A DNA stretch of 58,224 nucleotides from Psychrobacter urativorans (GTDB taxonomy: Bacteria; Pseudomonadota; Gammaproteobacteria; Pseudomonadales; Moraxellaceae). Below the pieces are notes generated by a model, which was not told the origin of the DNA, searched no databases, and worked only from the letters and a program-made list of their open reading frames with translations. The DNA is taken from assembly GCF_904846675.1 (NCBI RefSeq), contig NZ_CAJHBT010000017.1, positions 1 through 58,224 of the forward strand. Reading direction: 5' to 3'. Position numbers and translations under genes: made by a program. Shown piece after piece: positions 46,842-56,559 of the stretch; positions within the stretch are counted from its first letter, which is position 1, and every line of letters begins with the position of its first letter.

Positions 46842-48137
46842 TTATCGAGTTGGGGTCACCCGCCAGATGGTATTAGAAAGGTCATCGGCGACGATGAGTG
46901 CCCCTTTTGGATCCACAGTCACACCCACCGGTCGGCCACGGGTCTTGCCATCCTCACCGTAGAAGCCGGTGACGAAGTCCACCGGGTCTCCGGCTGGCTT
47001 GCCGCCACTGAAGGGCACGAAGACTACCTTGTAACCCGCTGGGTCAGGCCGATTCCAGCTGCCATGTTCGCCGATGAACGCTCCTTCGCTGAACGTGTCA
47101 CCCATTGTCGACGTTGAGAATGACAGCCCTAAGGGAGCTTTATGCGACCCCAAGCTGTAATCCGGAGCAATTGCGGAGGCTACCAAATCAGGCCGCTGCG
47201 GCTGGACTCGCGAATCGACATTCTGTCCCCAGTAGCTGTAGGGCCAGCCGTAGAACCTACCTTCCTGGACTGAGGTCAGGTAATCGGGCACCAATCGTGC
47301 ACCCAGCTCGTCCCGCTCATTGGCCACCGCCCATAACTGGTCAGTACCAGGCAGAATATCCAGCGCTGTCGGATTGCGCAGACCGGTTGCATAGGGACGG
47401 TGAGCGCCGGTCTTGGCGTCGATCTGCCAAACCCTGGCGCGATCCGCCTCTACATCCAGTCCGTTTTCGGTAATGTTGCTGTTGGAGCCGATACCAACGT
47501 ACAGGTAGCGTCCATCTGGACTGGCCGTCATAGACTTGGTCCAATGATGATTGACCACACTGGGCAGGTCGGTGAGTTTGCGAGGTGGCCCGCTGGCAGT
47601 GGTCTGATCGGGCTGATAATCGAACTGCACCACCGCATCCTGATTGGCAACGTACAGCTGATCGTCGATCAGCACGAGGCCGTAAGGCGCATTTAAGTTG
47701 TCGGCGAACACGGTACGTGTCTCGTAAGTGCCATCGCCATCGCTGTCGCGCAGCAGAGTCAAACGGTTACCGCTTTTGACCGAGGTAGTGCCTTTACCTT
47801 GGATATAACCCGCAATGAAGTCCTTGGGGCGCAGATTGGGCGCGTTACCCCCCATGCCCTCGGACACCAGAATGTCGCCATTGGGCAAAACCAGCGTCTG
47901 CCGTGGAACATTCAGGTCAGTGGCGATAGCGGTGATTTCATAGTTTGACGGCACTGTGGGTTGGCGATCATCCCAGCCTGCCGGATCGGCGATTTTCATG
48001 GTTGGTAACAGGCCGCGATGAGCTTTGGGCAAGGTCGGATCCGCTCCGAACTGTGCAGCGTCGTCTATTTTGCTTTCGCCACATGCGCTCAATAGAGCCG
48101 CGGTTAGCGTTATTGAAATGACATTGATCGCCTTCAT
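46842..48137 (-). CDS. PQQ-dependent sugar dehydrogenase, L-sorbosone dehydrogenase-like lipoprotein
   Basis: A 431-residue periplasmic lipoprotein (signal ISITLTAALLSACGES, lipobox LSAC). The rest is a six-bladed beta-propeller of the soluble glucose / sorbosone dehydrogenase family: PRQTLVLPNGDILVSEG, NLNAPYGLVLIDDQLYVAN, HHWTKSMTASPDGRYLYVGIGSNSN, ATGLRNPTALDILPGTDQLWAVANERDELG, GEHGSWNRPDPAGYKVVFVPF and GRPVGVTVDPKGALIVADD. Such enzymes oxidise sugars with PQQ and Ca. The gene is GC-rich, unlike most of the window, and overlaps the DUF2231 gene by four bases. The pqq genes about 6 kb away could supply its cofactor. Confidence 0.9.
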   Translation of the reverse strand: MKAINVISITLTAALLSACGESKIDDAAQFGADPTLPKAHRGLLPTMKIADPAGWDDRQPTVPSNYEITAIATDLNVPRQTLVLPNGDILVSEGMGGNAPNLRPKDFIAGYIQGKGTTSVKSGNRLTLLRDSDGDGTYETRTVFADNLNAPYGLVLIDDQLYVANQDAVVQFDYQPDQTTASGPPRKLTDLPSVVNHHWTKSMTASPDGRYLYVGIGSNSNITENGLDVEADRARVWQIDAKTGAHRPYATGLRNPTALDILPGTDQLWAVANERDELGARLVPDYLTSVQEGRFYGWPYSYWGQNVDSRVQPQRPDLVASAIAPDYSLGSHKAPLGLSFSTSTMGDTFSEGAFIGEHGSWNRPDPAGYKVVFVPFSGGKPAGDPVDFVTGFYGEDGKTRGRPVGVTVDPKGALIVADDLSNTIWRVTPTR

Positions 48138-48571
48138 TTTGCACCTCCAGAGCGTAAGCTGGCTAAGCCGATCCAGGTTGCTGAGCAGGCCAGGATGACA
48201 GTGATAACGGATAGAATAAGCCCGGTCGGCATGCTGGCCCAGGCGTCCTTTGCATGGATGAACGAGTTGATGACACCCAGCACAAAGGTCGCCAGTAGCA
48301 ACAGAAAATAGACCACTGATGCACCCATGCGCTTATCAGCGCGGACCAGGGATACAATCGAGCCCAGCAAGGCCAGACCGTTGAACACCAGCGCACCTAT
48401 AAGCATCCAGGAAGCGAAGTTCTTCCATTGCAGCTCGTAGCTGGACCAATAGGCGTAATCGTTGAGTAAGACTCCGATAAACAGAGGCACTATTCCGGCC
48501 AGAACAAACGCATGCAGCGGGTGAAGCGGGTACAGCGCGGTGCCGGAGTGTCGGGCAACAGCACTAATCAT
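48134..48571 (-). CDS. DUF2231 family membrane protein
   Basis: A 145-residue integral membrane protein with four hydrophobic helices and an N-terminal TALYPLHPLHAFVLAGIVPLFIGVLLNDYAYW motif, as in DUF2231. Members accompany periplasmic redox enzymes and may bind heme through the N-terminal His residues. It is translationally coupled to the sorbosone-dehydrogenase-like gene (4-base overlap) and shares its high GC. It is a possible electron acceptor from the PQQ enzyme to the respiratory chain; this role is inference. Confidence 0.8.
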   Translation of the reverse strand: MISAVARHSGTALYPLHPLHAFVLAGIVPLFIGVLLNDYAYWSSYELQWKNFASWMLIGALVFNGLALLGSIVSLVRADKRMGASVVYFLLLLATFVLGVINSFIHAKDAWASMPTGLILSVITVILACSATWIGLASLRSGGAK

Positions 48572-48992
48572 GGCGGTTTCCTTATTGCTGGTAAACGAGG
48601 ATTCGATCGACCGTACTGATTTTACCGGCCCGAACTACGCTTGATGGAATTCAAATTCTACGAAATAGAAGCGTAGCTTAAAAACATACCAAAGCCAAGA
48701 GGACTCTTCAACCTTTTTTCGAATTATTTCCTGAAAATCAGCCGGTTATTAGTTCCTGGATGGGCACTAGCTATAGTCCTTTCTGCCTCACAGGACCTGA
48801 AGTCCGATAATTAGCGTGCTCCATTTAAATTAGTTGCCGCCCATACTTTCCACTACACATGGTACTACGCATCGACCTACTTTACTCGTGGAACAAAAGC
48901 TGTGTAAAAAATTAAACATTTTAAATCAATATATTATGACTCGTTTAGGATTGTGTTTTAGTAACTATTCAGCTCAAATTTTGCCGACTCTC
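48572..48992. other. Intergenic stretch, no gene seen
   Basis: About 420 bases where base composition falls back from GC-rich to AT-rich near 48640. It marks the edge of the imported GC-rich block. No gene or hairpin is supported. Confidence 0.4.
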
Positions 48993-49361
48993 TTACATCT
49001 TTTTACATCTTTGATATGTACTTTCTGATAAACCTAACTTTATCCAAGGTTTTAATGATTGTCCTGATGTAGCTACAGGCTTACGTTTAGACACCTTACC
49101 GCCTTTACTAGCTCTGAGTGCTTGGCGATAGATAAACTCATTGTAATGGTAAGCATCACGCTTCCAACAGTATTTTGCAATGCTTTTAGCAGTAGCTTTA
49201 ATTTCTGAGTACAGTAATCGCTCTGAAAATATAATATTGACGCTTTGAGCTTGTTTTAGCACTGAGTTATACGATTGCTCCCACCTTTTCTCTCGATGGT
49301 CTCTAAGCGCAGAATATGCCCACTGCCAGATAATATGAAATAGGGTACACCCTAATAAAAC
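48993..49361 (-). pseudogene. C-terminal remnant of a ColE2-type plasmid replication initiator (Rep, PriCT_1)
   Basis: The minus strand reads TLFHIIWQWAYSALRDHREK, then RWEQSYNSVLKQAQSVNIIFSERLLYSEIKATAKSIAKYCWKRD and SLKPWIKLGLSESTYQRCKKM. These are the primase-C-terminal (PriCT_1) and helix-turn-helix parts of small-plasmid Rep proteins common in Moraxellaceae. The N-terminal primase-like half is absent, and a stop codon lies just upstream in frame. It indicates past integration of a plasmid. Confidence 0.8.
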
Positions 49362-49442
49362 CTATTTTTTCTTAATTAAAAAAGATTGTTTAGAAACTAT
49401 TGATGGAATCATTTTTCACATATATATAGACCAAAAAATAGG

Positions 49443-49810
49443 AGTAATAAATAAGGTTTACTCACAATAGTAATTTTTATTACATTCCTAAGGGACCAGA
49501 TAACTACTATTTTTTTTATGATTTAAAGTCATGCCATGAAGATAAGCCAAGTGGAACTATTAAAGAATGTTCGAGCACATTATATAAAAGTGGTGTTTTC
49601 CTAGAATCTATATACAAAATTTTAGTCGAGTATGACAGTGCAGACGTAGAGGGTTGTTATTGGTATTACCCGGAGTTAAACAGTCCTTATCCTGAAGACA
49701 ATTTTGAAGGTGTTTGTTTTGAAATAGGATGGAATAATCCAGATACGGAAGTCTATGTATCAGAACAAGTCAGCTTCGACTATGCAAAAAGGCTTGTAAG
49801 CGTTTTTTAG
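49443..49810 (+). pseudogene. Possible immunity-protein-like gene lacking a start
   Basis: A frame running to the stop at 49808 encodes NSNFYYIPKGPDNYYFFYDL, then KSCHEDKPSGTIKECSSTLYKSG, and FEGVCFEIGWNNPDTEVYVSEQVSFDYAKRLVSVF. The GVxFxIGW ... VYVSxxxFxxY end resembles contact-dependent-inhibition (CdiI-type) immunity proteins. No start codon fits this frame after AGGAG at 49440; a one- or two-base loss near 49460 would restore MNKVYS-type reading. The family call is tentative. Confidence 0.45.
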
Positions 49811-50041
49811 AGATTCATACAGATCATAGTAAGTTTTTAACAAAAATAATTGATAACTGGAAGCTTTTGGATCCTGAAGTGTAGTTAACGTAAAAATCAC
49901 TTTACCCAGATTGTCTCTCAAAGAATGGTAGCTAAAGACCAAAGTTGTTAATAACGTTGTATAAATTAGAATAGCAAACACAAAAAAGGCCGTAAGTACT
50001 AGAGTATGTCCTCATTTTTAGCCCATTAAAATAGTCATTAC

Positions 50042-50173
50042 CAGAATTTAACCGCTATTCCAGTGGATCCTTTTAGGCGCTTTATCAGTTGGATGACCGT
50101 ACGTGATGATGCGGAAATTCGTCGGTATGGTCGTGCGTTCATGGAGCTATGCCAAAAGCAATTTGCTAATTAA
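50042..50173 (+). pseudogene. C-terminal fragment of an unrecognised protein
   Basis: In-frame NLTAIPVDPFRRFISWMTVR, then DDAEIRRYGRAFMELCQKQFAN and a stop, has protein-like composition but no start and no preceding homologous sequence. It could be the tail of a LysR-type regulator, but I am not sure. Confidence 0.35.
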
Positions 50174-50378
50174 GTAAGACTAGCTAAGAAGATAAAGCCA
50201 GCTCTGATAAACTTTACCAGACTTATATTAAGTGATAAAGTAGGATGCAAGACGTGATTCAGAATTCGCTTTACTTACCATTTATGTATGCACTGGTCAT
50301 ACTTTAGATGTCTAGCTTAGACTAGTCATTCCTTTAGTGCATATCAATCCGCTCGCATGTAAACAGGTTATACCGCTG

Positions 50379-53042
50379 ATGGAAAAGTTTGTAGCTATCA
50401 TTATGGCCATTTTTGCCAGCCCTCTGCTCATTGGCGGCGCTTATCTCCTCTCATTAGGTGGCAGCCCTTACTATCTTATCGCTGGCATTGTGATGCTTAT
50501 TACAGCATTTTTATTGTTTAAAAGACATTGGGGTGCTTACGGGCTCTACGCTATTTTTATTATAGCGACAATCGCCTGGGCACTTTGGGAGTCCGGCTTT
50601 TATTGGTGGGCACTGGCTCCTCGAGTAGGCTTTCCGCTGATATTTGGTTTATTGATGTTATTGCCGTGGGTGTCTAACAAAATGGGAGGGAAGAAAACCC
50701 GAGTATTGACGGGCCCTACTAACAATACGTTGAATAAAGACCCTGTTAATGAAAGCCCTATTGATGACGGTGCATCGCTTTTAAATTCTGATAAGCTGGT
50801 CACAACCTCTACCACGACTTCCGTCAAAGACTCAAAAAAGAACGTAAGAAATCCTGTCTATTATTGGGGATTATTTGCGAGCGTAGCCATTAGCGCTCTG
50901 CTCTCTCTTGGGAGCTTAGCAAACAATGCGACTGACAAACTTGGTGAACTAAATTTAATCGCTGACGATGAGGCCATTAAAGACGCTATCTCAACCGATC
51001 CTTTAGCAACCAGTACTTCTGCAAATCTTGGTGACCCATTATCAGATGGTAGGCAAACGCCAGCTGGTGAATGGAGTGCGTATGGCCGAACAGAATATGG
51101 GCAACGCTACTCTCCCCTTAATCAAATTAACACCAATAATGTCAAAGACTTAAAATTGGTATGGAAAATTCAAACTGGTGATTTAAAAGGTCCTAATGAT
51201 GTTGGTGAGACTACCTATGAGGCAACCCCTTTAAAGATAGGTAATGCCTTATATGTCTGCACCCCTCACAACTGGGTATTGGCATTGGATGCAGACTCCG
51301 GTCAGACATTATGGAAGTTTGACCCTGAAGTGGGAAAAAACCTTCAACGTCAACATCAAACTTGTCGAGGAGTGTCCTATTATGCCGGTCGATCCAGCGC
51401 TGACAATGCTATTGAAGACACCAACGACGATACAAATGGCAGTGTTAATGATGAGGCAGCGACGACCAGCAACCTAAGCGTTCAAAAAATTGCTGGAAAT
51501 ACGTTTAAGAGTGCCTCTACTCAATGCGATGCCAAGATATTTGTTCCAACCTCTGATGCTAAGCTATATGCACTCGACCCCGAAACTGGGCAACGCTGTC
51601 AGGGTTTTGGTGAGGATGGTGAATTAAATTTAATGCACAATATGCCATTTAAACAAGCGGGCTATTATTATTCGACGTCTCCTCCAGTAGTGGCAGGCGG
51701 TGTGGTTATTGTGGCCGGTGCCGTCAATGATAACTACGATGTCAACGCTCCCTCTGGCGTAATTCGTGCTTATGATGTTAATACCGGTACGCTCATGTGG
51801 AATTGGGATTCAGGCGATCCTGATAATACTGAACCTTTAGATATCAATGATCCGACTCAAACCTACAAAACCAGCTCCCCAAATTCGTGGGCGCCAATCA
51901 GTGCAGATGAGGAACTTGGTTTGGCCTATTTCCCTATGGGTAATCGTACTCCTGATCAGCTAGGGAGCTATCGAACCGCTGATGAAGAGAAATATGCAAG
52001 CTCCGTTGTCGCTTTAGATCTCGAGACTGGTGAAGCTCGCTGGGTTCAGCAGTTTGTTCATCATGATCTTTGGGATATGGATACCCCCGCTCAGCCAAGC
52101 TTAATCGACTTGAAAACCACCGAGGGTGTTCAGCCTGCACTTGTTGTGCCTACCAAACAAGGCGATGTGTATGTATTAAACCGAGCAACAGGCGAACCCA
52201 TTTTACCCATCAAAGAGCGTCCTGCACCGCAAGGCTATCTGATAGAAGGGGAATATGCAGCACCTACTCAACCTTACTCTGCTTTGAGCTTTGAGCATGC
52301 GCCACTAACTGAAAAAGATATGTGGGGCGCGAGCCTTATTGATCAGATGATGTGCCGTATTGAATTTAACAAACTTAATTATGATGGTCGTTATACACCA
52401 CCATCGATTAAAGGCAGCTTAATCTATCCCGGCAATTTTGGAACCTTTAACTGGGGCGGCATCGCCGTGGATCCTGAAAACGGGATAATGTTTGGCATGC
52501 CTACTTATTTGGCATTTACCTCAAAGCTCATCCCCAGAGACAAGATAGATGATGCGGAAACCAATAAAGGAGAACATGGGGTTAATGCTAATAAAGGCGC
52601 AGATTACGCTGTAGAATTAGCGCCTTTCTTATCACCTCTGGGCGTTCCGTGCCAACAACCACCTTGGGGCACAATAGCAGGTGCTGACCTAAGCACAGGT
52701 GAGATTGCCTATCAACGTAAAAACGGGACGGTACAAGACTTATCCCCCATCCCAATAAAATTGGAGTTGGGTGTGCCTGGTATTGGTGGACCCATCATCA
52801 CCAAAGGTGGTTTGGCGTTTTTGTCAGCGGCGACCGAAAACAACTTCAGAGCTTATGATTTGAAGAACGGGGATGTGTTATGGAATGTTCGCATTCCAGC
52901 AGGCGGCCAAGCCACGCCCATGACCTACCTGAATTCTAAAGGTGAGCAGATGGTGGTATTAGTTGCTGGTGGACATGGTTCAGTTGGCACAACCATTGGC
53001 GATTATGTCTTAGCTTATAAGCTTGCTGACAAAGCCAAGTAA
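50379..53042 (+). CDS. gcd: Membrane-bound PQQ-dependent glucose dehydrogenase
   Basis: A quinoprotein that oxidises glucose to gluconolactone in the periplasm and reduces ubiquinone. About 887 residues from the ATG at 50379 (a GTG at 50337 would add 14). Four N-terminal helices plus a fifth near 165-185 form the anchor. The eight-bladed PQQ propeller follows: GEWSAYGRTEYGQRYSPLNQIN, VGETTYEATPLKIGNALYVCTPHNWVLALD, QHQTCRGVSYYAG, SPNSWAPISADEELGLAYFPMG, FVHHDLWDMDTPAQP and IPAGGQATPMTY. It is about 90 residues longer than E. coli Gcd because of a polar linker before helix 5 (about 125-165) and an Asp/Asn/Thr-rich insertion (about 342-385). pqqA follows 260 bases later. Confidence 0.96.
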   Translation: MEKFVAIIMAIFASPLLIGGAYLLSLGGSPYYLIAGIVMLITAFLLFKRHWGAYGLYAIFIIATIAWALWESGFYWWALAPRVGFPLIFGLLMLLPWVSNKMGGKKTRVLTGPTNNTLNKDPVNESPIDDGASLLNSDKLVTTSTTTSVKDSKKNVRNPVYYWGLFASVAISALLSLGSLANNATDKLGELNLIADDEAIKDAISTDPLATSTSANLGDPLSDGRQTPAGEWSAYGRTEYGQRYSPLNQINTNNVKDLKLVWKIQTGDLKGPNDVGETTYEATPLKIGNALYVCTPHNWVLALDADSGQTLWKFDPEVGKNLQRQHQTCRGVSYYAGRSSADNAIEDTNDDTNGSVNDEAATTSNLSVQKIAGNTFKSASTQCDAKIFVPTSDAKLYALDPETGQRCQGFGEDGELNLMHNMPFKQAGYYYSTSPPVVAGGVVIVAGAVNDNYDVNAPSGVIRAYDVNTGTLMWNWDSGDPDNTEPLDINDPTQTYKTSSPNSWAPISADEELGLAYFPMGNRTPDQLGSYRTADEEKYASSVVALDLETGEARWVQQFVHHDLWDMDTPAQPSLIDLKTTEGVQPALVVPTKQGDVYVLNRATGEPILPIKERPAPQGYLIEGEYAAPTQPYSALSFEHAPLTEKDMWGASLIDQMMCRIEFNKLNYDGRYTPPSIKGSLIYPGNFGTFNWGGIAVDPENGIMFGMPTYLAFTSKLIPRDKIDDAETNKGEHGVNANKGADYAVELAPFLSPLGVPCQQPPWGTIAGADLSTGEIAYQRKNGTVQDLSPIPIKLELGVPGIGGPIITKGGLAFLSAATENNFRAYDLKNGDVLWNVRIPAGGQATPMTYLNSKGEQMVVLVAGGHGSVGTTIGDYVLAYKLADKAK

Positions 53043-53231
53043 CGTCATACCTTATCGATGAAGCGGTAATGATTCGATTCATTGCCGTTTTATTACGAGG
53101 ACATGTATTCAATTCACCTTATAATGAACGGTGGTGCATGCCAAGATAAGTATGGTTTGATTATTACCGTCAGACTGCGTAACTAAAATCTTCCAAGTTT
53201 GTTTCTACGGATTTGACAGCAGGGGTCAGAT

Positions 53232-53237
53232 TATAAT
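53232..53237 (+). promoter_or_regulatory. Likely -10 of the pqqA promoter
   Basis: A perfect TATAAT 65 bases upstream of pqqA. A TTGACA at 53213-53218 lies only 13 bases before it, too close for a standard pair, so the -35 is uncertain. Confidence 0.4.
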
Positions 53238-53301
53238 ACTATTAAGGATACCCTTTACTAATCTTACTTATTAACTAGTGAGATCATTCCGGAGTACTAC
53301 C

Positions 53302-53376
53302 ATGCAATGGACTAAACCAGCTTTTCAAGATATCCGTATTGGTTTCGAAATCACTATGTATTTCGAAGCTCGTTAA
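53302..53376 (+). CDS. pqqA: PQQ precursor peptide PqqA
   Basis: A 24-residue ribosomal peptide, [24 protein letters not shown]. The Glu and Tyr in the conserved FEITMYF motif (E16 and Y20) are crosslinked by PqqE and become the carbon skeleton of PQQ. CGGAG precedes the ATG by eight bases. It is the first gene of the pqqABCDE operon, followed by a hairpin that lets only part of the transcripts continue. Confidence 0.97.
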   Translation: MQWTKPAFQDIRIGFEITMYFEAR

Positions 53377-53400
53377 AATTTACTAGACCTAAATCCATTA

Positions 53401-53433
53401 AAAGCCCTAGATGATTAGGGCTTTTATTTTTTT
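53401..53433 (+). terminator. Read-through terminator between pqqA and pqqB
   Basis: AAAGCCCT and AGGGCTTT form an 8-bp stem followed by a T-rich tract, between pqqA and pqqB. Such a hairpin gives an excess of pqqA mRNA over the enzyme genes, as needed for a consumed precursor. Confidence 0.85.
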
Positions 53434-53447
53434 GGAACTATTGATTT

Positions 53448-54359
53448 ATGCATATTCATGTTTTAGGCTCAGCTGCTGGTGGTGGTTTTCCACAGTGGAA
53501 TTGCAATTGCCATAATTGTCATGGTGTTCGTCAAGGGTCGATTCAAGCAAAAACCCGTACCCAATCTTCGATAGCAATATCAGAAAATGGCATAGATTGG
53601 ATTCTATTCAATGCTTCACCTGATATTCGCCAACAATTATTTGAATTTAAGGCGGCACAGCCAGCACGTCAATTAAGAGATACAGGCATCACGAATGTGG
53701 TCTTGATGGACAGTCAGCTTGACCATACTACAGGTCTATTGACACTGCGCGAAGGTTGTCCGATTCCTGTTTGGTGTACTGACATGGTCTACCAAGATCT
53801 CACGACAGGATTTCCTATTTTCAACATGTTGAAGCACTGGAATGGTGGTCTGCAATATCATCAAATTGATCCGAAACAGACATTTAACATTGAAGGCTTT
53901 AGCAATTTAGAATTGACACCTCTGATTATTAGAAGCTCAGCACCACCCTACTCTCCACATCGTAATGATCCACATGACGGCGATAACATTGCACTGATTG
54001 TGAAAGATTTAAAAACACAAAAACAACTCTTTTATGCGCCAGGTTTGGGCAAAATTGACGATGATATTATGCAGATTATGAAAGCCTCTGATTGCGTTAT
54101 GATTGACGGAACCTTATGGACTGACAATGAGATGCAAGAATGCGGTGTCGGTACAAAAACAGGTCAAGACATGGGTCATTTACATATTAGTGGTGAAGAC
54201 GGCTCACTTTATTATTTAGATCAACTCGAAAATTCACGCAAAATATTGATTCATATCAATAACACCAATCCGATATTGAATGAAAAATCTGAACAGGCTG
54301 CTGAATTAAAACAACATGGTGTTGAAGTGGCTTTTGATGGCATGCAGATTGAATTGTAA
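53448..54359 (+). CDS. pqqB: PQQ biosynthesis protein PqqB
   Basis: A 303-residue metallo-beta-lactamase-fold enzyme that hydroxylates the crosslinked Glu-Tyr intermediate. Visible: [26 protein letters not shown] (zinc-binding Cys/His cluster), [45 protein letters not shown] and a C-terminal [18 protein letters not shown] with HINNTNPIL. The length is exact for the family. Confidence 0.97.
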   Translation: MHIHVLGSAAGGGFPQWNCNCHNCHGVRQGSIQAKTRTQSSIAISENGIDWILFNASPDIRQQLFEFKAAQPARQLRDTGITNVVLMDSQLDHTTGLLTLREGCPIPVWCTDMVYQDLTTGFPIFNMLKHWNGGLQYHQIDPKQTFNIEGFSNLELTPLIIRSSAPPYSPHRNDPHDGDNIALIVKDLKTQKQLFYAPGLGKIDDDIMQIMKASDCVMIDGTLWTDNEMQECGVGTKTGQDMGHLHISGEDGSLYYLDQLENSRKILIHINNTNPILNEKSEQAAELKQHGVEVAFDGMQIEL

Positions 54360-54369
54360 GGCGAAGACA

Positions 54370-55128
54370 ATGCAAGAAGAAAAAACAGCACTTAGCCCAG
54401 AAGCGTTTGAACAAGCGATTATGGATAAAGGTCAGTATTACCATATTTACCATCCCTTCCATATCCTGATGCATGAAGGACAGGCGACACAACAACAGAT
54501 CCAAGCTTGGGTGGCAAACAGATTTTACTATCAAATCAACATTCCATTGAAAGATGCGGCAATTATGGCAAATTGCCCTGATCAGCGTGTGCGTCAAGAG
54601 TGGATTCAGCGCATGATTGACCAAGATGGTATTTACCCTGATGGTGGTGGTCGTGAAGCATGGCTAAGTCTGGCAGAAGCGGTTGGTCTTAGCCGTGAGC
54701 AAGTGATTTCTGAAGAGTTGGTTTTACCTGGTGTACGTTTTGCCGTTGATGCTTACGTGAATTTTGCTCGACGTACGTCATGGCGAGAAGCAGCCAGTAG
54801 CTCACTTACAGAGTTGTTTGCCCCACAGATTCATCAGTCTCGCTTAGAGTCTTGGCCAAAACATTACCCTTGGATTCAAGAGCAAGGTTATACCTATTTC
54901 CGTTCACGCCTGAGTCAAGCCCGTCGTGATGTTGAGCATGGTTTAACAATCACATTAGACTCATTCAAAACGGTTGAACAACAAGAGCGCATGTTGGAAA
55001 TTCTGCAATTTAAACTTGATATTTTGTGGACTATCTTGGATGCCTTGAGCTTGGCCTATGTACATAATCAAGCCCCTTACCAAAGCGTCACTTCTGACAA
55101 TGTTTGGCATAAAGGATTGTTCAAATGA
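54370..55128 (+). CDS. pqqC: Pyrroloquinoline-quinone synthase PqqC
   Basis: A 252-residue cofactorless oxidase of the heme-oxygenase-like fold that performs the final ring closure and eight-electron oxidation to PQQ. Visible: [69 protein letters not shown], and [27 protein letters not shown], including the active-site His and Tyr residues. I start at the ATG at 54370, eleven bases after the pqqB stop, rather than in the upstream frame extension. It overlaps pqqD by four bases. Confidence 0.97.
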   Translation: MQEEKTALSPEAFEQAIMDKGQYYHIYHPFHILMHEGQATQQQIQAWVANRFYYQINIPLKDAAIMANCPDQRVRQEWIQRMIDQDGIYPDGGGREAWLSLAEAVGLSREQVISEELVLPGVRFAVDAYVNFARRTSWREAASSSLTELFAPQIHQSRLESWPKHYPWIQEQGYTYFRSRLSQARRDVEHGLTITLDSFKTVEQQERMLEILQFKLDILWTILDALSLAYVHNQAPYQSVTSDNVWHKGLFK

Positions 55129-55409
55129 GTTTACCTGATCTAGATCACTCTATCGTACCAGTGTGGCGTCATGGTTATCGCTTTCAGTTTGAACCTGCAC
55201 AGAATGCCTATGTATTACTGTACCCTGAAGGTATGATCAAATTAAATGAGAGTGCCAGTATCATTGGTCAACATATTGATGGTCAGGCGTCCATTGCTGA
55301 CATTATCGAAAAGGTGAAAGACATGTTTGGTGGTATTCCTGAAATCGAGCAAGACATTATTGAATATATGTTGGTGGCTCAACGTGAACATTGGATTGAT
55401 TTATTATGA
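55125..55409 (+). CDS. pqqD: PQQ biosynthesis chaperone PqqD
   Basis: A 94-residue RiPP-recognition-element protein that binds PqqA and presents it to PqqE. The pattern [51 protein letters not shown] is diagnostic. Overlaps of four bases at both ends couple it to pqqC and pqqE. Confidence 0.96.
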   Translation: MSLPDLDHSIVPVWRHGYRFQFEPAQNAYVLLYPEGMIKLNESASIIGQHIDGQASIADIIEKVKDMFGGIPEIEQDIIEYMLVAQREHWIDLL

Positions 55410-56557
55410 CTACTCCAGTAGGACTTCCGTTATGGCTATTGGCTGAACTTACCTATCGCTGCCCATTACAATGTCCTTATTGCTCTAATCCTGTTGATTA
55501 TGCTCAGTATAATCAGGAGCTGACGACGCAAGAGTGGTTTGATGTTTTTGATCAGGCGCGGCAAATGGGAGCCGTGCAACTCGGTTTTTCTGGCGGTGAA
55601 CCACTCGTTCGTCAAGATTTAGAAGAATTGGTCGCTTATGCTCATAAACAAGGTTTTTACACCAACTTACTCACTTCGGGTATGGGGTTAAACGAATCTC
55701 GGATTGCTCGATTAAAGGAAGCTGGTCTTGACCATATTCAAATCAGTTTCCAAGCCAGTGATCCGACGGTTAATAATGCCTTAGCTGGTTCAAAACATGC
55801 CTTTGAACAAAAGTATGAGATGTCACGTTTGGTCAAGCAGTACGACTATCCGATGGTGCTCAACTTTGTCATTCATCGGCAGAACATTGATCAGATTGAA
55901 CAGATTATTGAGCTGTGTTTAGAGCTTGAAGCAGATACCGTTGAGCTTGCTATTTGCCAATTTTATGGTTGGGCTTTTGAGAATATGCAAGGTTTATTGC
56001 CTACCAAAGAACAAGTGGTAAGAGCCGAACGCATTACCAATGAGTATCGTCAGAAAATTGAAGAACTAAACATCAAATGTAAACTCATTTTTGTGGTGCC
56101 TGATTATTACGAAGAACGTCCGAAACCCTGTATGGATGGTTGGGGCAAGATTTTCTTAACCGTTGCACCCGATGGCACAGCCCTACCTTGCCATGCCGCC
56201 AGACAACTACCAATACAGTTCCCTAATGTACGAGAAACACCGCTTTCAGATATTTGGTATGAGTCTGCGAGCTTCAATCAGTTTCGCGGTGATGATTGGA
56301 TGCCCGACATGTGCCAAAACTGTCCCGATAAAGAACGGGATTACGGCGGCTGTCGTTGCCAAGCTTTTATGCTGACTGGGGATGCCAAAAATGCCGATCC
56401 TGTGTGTGGTAAATCGCCTTATCATTACCTGATCGAAGAGGCTCGTTCACAGAGTGAAGCGCCTGTACCTTTTGAAGATTTGCTATTTAGAAATCCAAAG
56501 AATTCCAAACTATTGAGTCAAGAACAATTGATTCCTACTCGTACGGTAATGGATTAA
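55406..56557 (+). CDS. pqqE: PqqA peptide cyclase PqqE (radical SAM)
   Basis: A 383-residue radical-SAM enzyme that forms the Glu-Tyr carbon-carbon bond in PqqA. The SAM [4Fe-4S] cluster motif CxxxCxxC is in [14 protein letters not shown] (Cys 19, 23 and 26). The SPASM domain at the C terminus has [14 protein letters not shown] and [20 protein letters not shown] for two auxiliary clusters. [13 protein letters not shown] is the SAM-binding GGEP motif. Full length. Confidence 0.97.
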   Translation: MTTPVGLPLWLLAELTYRCPLQCPYCSNPVDYAQYNQELTTQEWFDVFDQARQMGAVQLGFSGGEPLVRQDLEELVAYAHKQGFYTNLLTSGMGLNESRIARLKEAGLDHIQISFQASDPTVNNALAGSKHAFEQKYEMSRLVKQYDYPMVLNFVIHRQNIDQIEQIIELCLELEADTVELAICQFYGWAFENMQGLLPTKEQVVRAERITNEYRQKIEELNIKCKLIFVVPDYYEERPKPCMDGWGKIFLTVAPDGTALPCHAARQLPIQFPNVRETPLSDIWYESASFNQFRGDDWMPDMCQNCPDKERDYGGCRCQAFMLTGDAKNADPVCGKSPYHYLIEEARSQSEAPVPFEDLLFRNPKNSKLLSQEQLIPTRTVMD

Positions 56558-56559
56558 CA

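Noticed and set aside
53213..53237. TTGACA and TATAAT as a consensus promoter for pqqA
   Set aside because: The 13-bp spacing is too short for a sigma-70 pair. Only the -10 is kept as tentative.
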